A DNA stretch of 6,834 nucleotides from Candidatus Kuenenia stuttgartensis (lineage in GTDB: Bacteria; Bacteroidota; Bacteroidia; Flavobacteriales_D; Crocinitomicaceae): positions 1 to 6,834 of the forward strand of contig CALPRR020000137.1 of assembly GCA_943326025.2 (NCBI GenBank), given 5' to 3'. The position numbers and the translations under genes are program-made. The stretch's first letter is position 1. The number at the start of each line of letters is the position of its first letter. Of the stretch, positions 6,295 through 6,834 are shown piece by piece. The notes under the pieces are model-generated. The model ran no database searches. It saw only the letters and a program-made list of their open reading frames with translations, and had not been told where the DNA came from.

Positions 6295-6834
6295 ATGAGT
6301 GAAACAGTAATACGTTCTGAAAGAAGAACAAAATGGATTACGAGTAATGGGGTTGAGGATAGAACTGCTGATCAAAATTGGGTAAAAAGACTTAGATTGT
6401 TTTTTCAACTTATAATCTCTTTCGGGGTGTTTGTTTCGAAGCGTTCGGCTAGGGCTATTTGGTCAAAGATCTCGACTACTCTTGGCTCTTTTGCCTGTGC
6501 GAACCAAGCTTGCGCTTCGCCTGGCATGGGGCTCATGAACAGGGTAAATCTTAATTTTCCAACTCAGTCTTTTGAAAAACCAAAAGCAGTGCCGCTTTTA
6601 GTTGATTTATTAAATTTTAAAATCTTTTTATTGTTTCTTGGCTTGAGTTTGAATAGCTCATTGTTTGCCGCAACAAGAACTTGGGATGGTGGTGCTGGGA
6701 CGTTTGTTTGGACTACCGCTGCTAACTGGTCTGGTGATGTGGCACCCGTTGCAACTGATGATGTGATTTTTAATACATCAGGAACTTTTACAATAACCTC
6801 TGTTCCAACGATAGCACTAAATTCTCTTACCATT
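6295..6834 (+). CDS. Secreted W-x-GG...NW beta-strand protein, 3'-truncated by window edge
   Basis: An open frame of 180 codons runs off the right edge without a stop. From ATG 6295 (AAGGA two bases upstream, too close to be a good ribosome site) residues 1-~42 are hydrophilic then K-R-L-R plus a hydrophobic stretch (35-47). Residues 43-82 fall in a GC-rich block. Residues 108-125 (F-K-I-F-L-L-F-L-G-L-S-L-N-S-S-L-F-A) are a typical signal-peptide core with likely cleavage at A125/A126. The mature part opens T-R-T-W-D-G-G-A-G ... W-T-T-A-A-N-W-S, the same type of module as in the two upstream genes, followed by D-D-V-I-F-N. A start at ATG 6526 or 6535 would give a more normal ~45-residue signal region, so the N-terminus is uncertain. 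Export is well supported; a T9SS C-terminus is expected but lies outside the window. Function unknown. Confidence 0.75.
   Translation, partial: MSETVIRSERRTKWITSNGVEDRTADQNWVKRLRLFFQLIISFGVFVSKRSARAIWSKISTTLGSFACANQACASPGMGLMNRVNLNFPTQSFEKPKAVPLLVDLLNFKIFLLFLGLSLNSSLFAATRTWDGGAGTFVWTTAANWSGDVAPVATDDVIFNTSGTFTITSVPTIALNSLTI
6421..6540. other. GC-rich block in the 5' part of gene 3, possible inserted repeat
   Basis: By my count 64 of 120 bases are G or C, against an obviously AT-rich background. It contains a GCGAA (6499-6503) / TTCGC (6516-6520) inverted repeat flanked by TGCC (6492-6495) / GGCA (6523-6526), around the palindrome CAAGCTTG. It is open in the gene 3 frame and also on the minus strand, where ATG 6536 to stop at 6405 gives 43 residues with an ordinary-looking amphipathic composition (for example E-P-R-V-V-E-I-F-D-Q). 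It may be a dispersed repeat or transferred piece; this is inference. Confidence 0.5.

Noticed and set aside
6564..6833. Minus-strand open frame opposite the signal peptide and module of gene 3
   Set aside because: The + strand encodes a clear signal peptide and W-x-GG...NW module in continuous frame, so the minus frame is a shadow.

Overview
The window reads as an AT-rich Bacteroidota genome, most likely a marine or freshwater flavobacterium of the Flavobacteriales. The evidence is two secreted proteins ending in a type IX secretion (T9SS) sorting signal of the form N-S-L-G-Q-E-V ... KGIVFDIYSDGT, preceded by the Fn3-like 'LP-x-x-L-x-S-F ... W-Q-T-A-S-E-I ... VERS' domain typical of this phylum. 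It also fits that no strong Shine-Dalgarno sites are seen and that intergenic DNA is very AT-rich. Genus and species cannot be read from the window.

Layout, all on the + strand. (1) Positions 1-3210 hold the 3' part of a giant surface-protein gene. It carries right-handed beta-helix units repeated with a period of 1065 bp (355 residues), then a W-x-GG...NW beta-strand module, an Fn3-like domain and the sorting signal. (2) A strong intrinsic terminator lies at 3251-3287, followed by a short intergenic stretch with an AT-rich hairpin. (3) Positions 3442-5424 hold a complete 660-residue secreted paralogue. It has a signal peptide and a different N-terminal half, but its last ~373 residues are homologous to the end of gene 1. 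(4) A second terminator, at 5455-5490, is almost a copy of the first. (5) Positions 5491-6294 are about 800 bp of AT-rich DNA without a convincing gene, containing several inverted repeats. One group of three could fold into a three-way junction. (6) From 6295 to the window end runs the open 5' part of a third secreted protein with the same type of W-x-GG...NW module. It has an odd N-terminal extension that includes a ~120-bp GC-rich block.

The three genes look like a neighbourhood of large exported beta-rich surface or adhesin-like proteins built from shared modules. Genes 1 and 2 each have their own terminator, so they are probably separate transcription units and not an operon. Ligands and biological roles cannot be deduced. 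I see no RNA genes of known family, no CRISPR array and no transposase. The most unusual points are the duplicated 3' end and terminator of genes 1 and 2, a 101-bp perfectly identical patch inside the beta-helix repeat, and the GC-rich block open on both strands at the start of gene 3.
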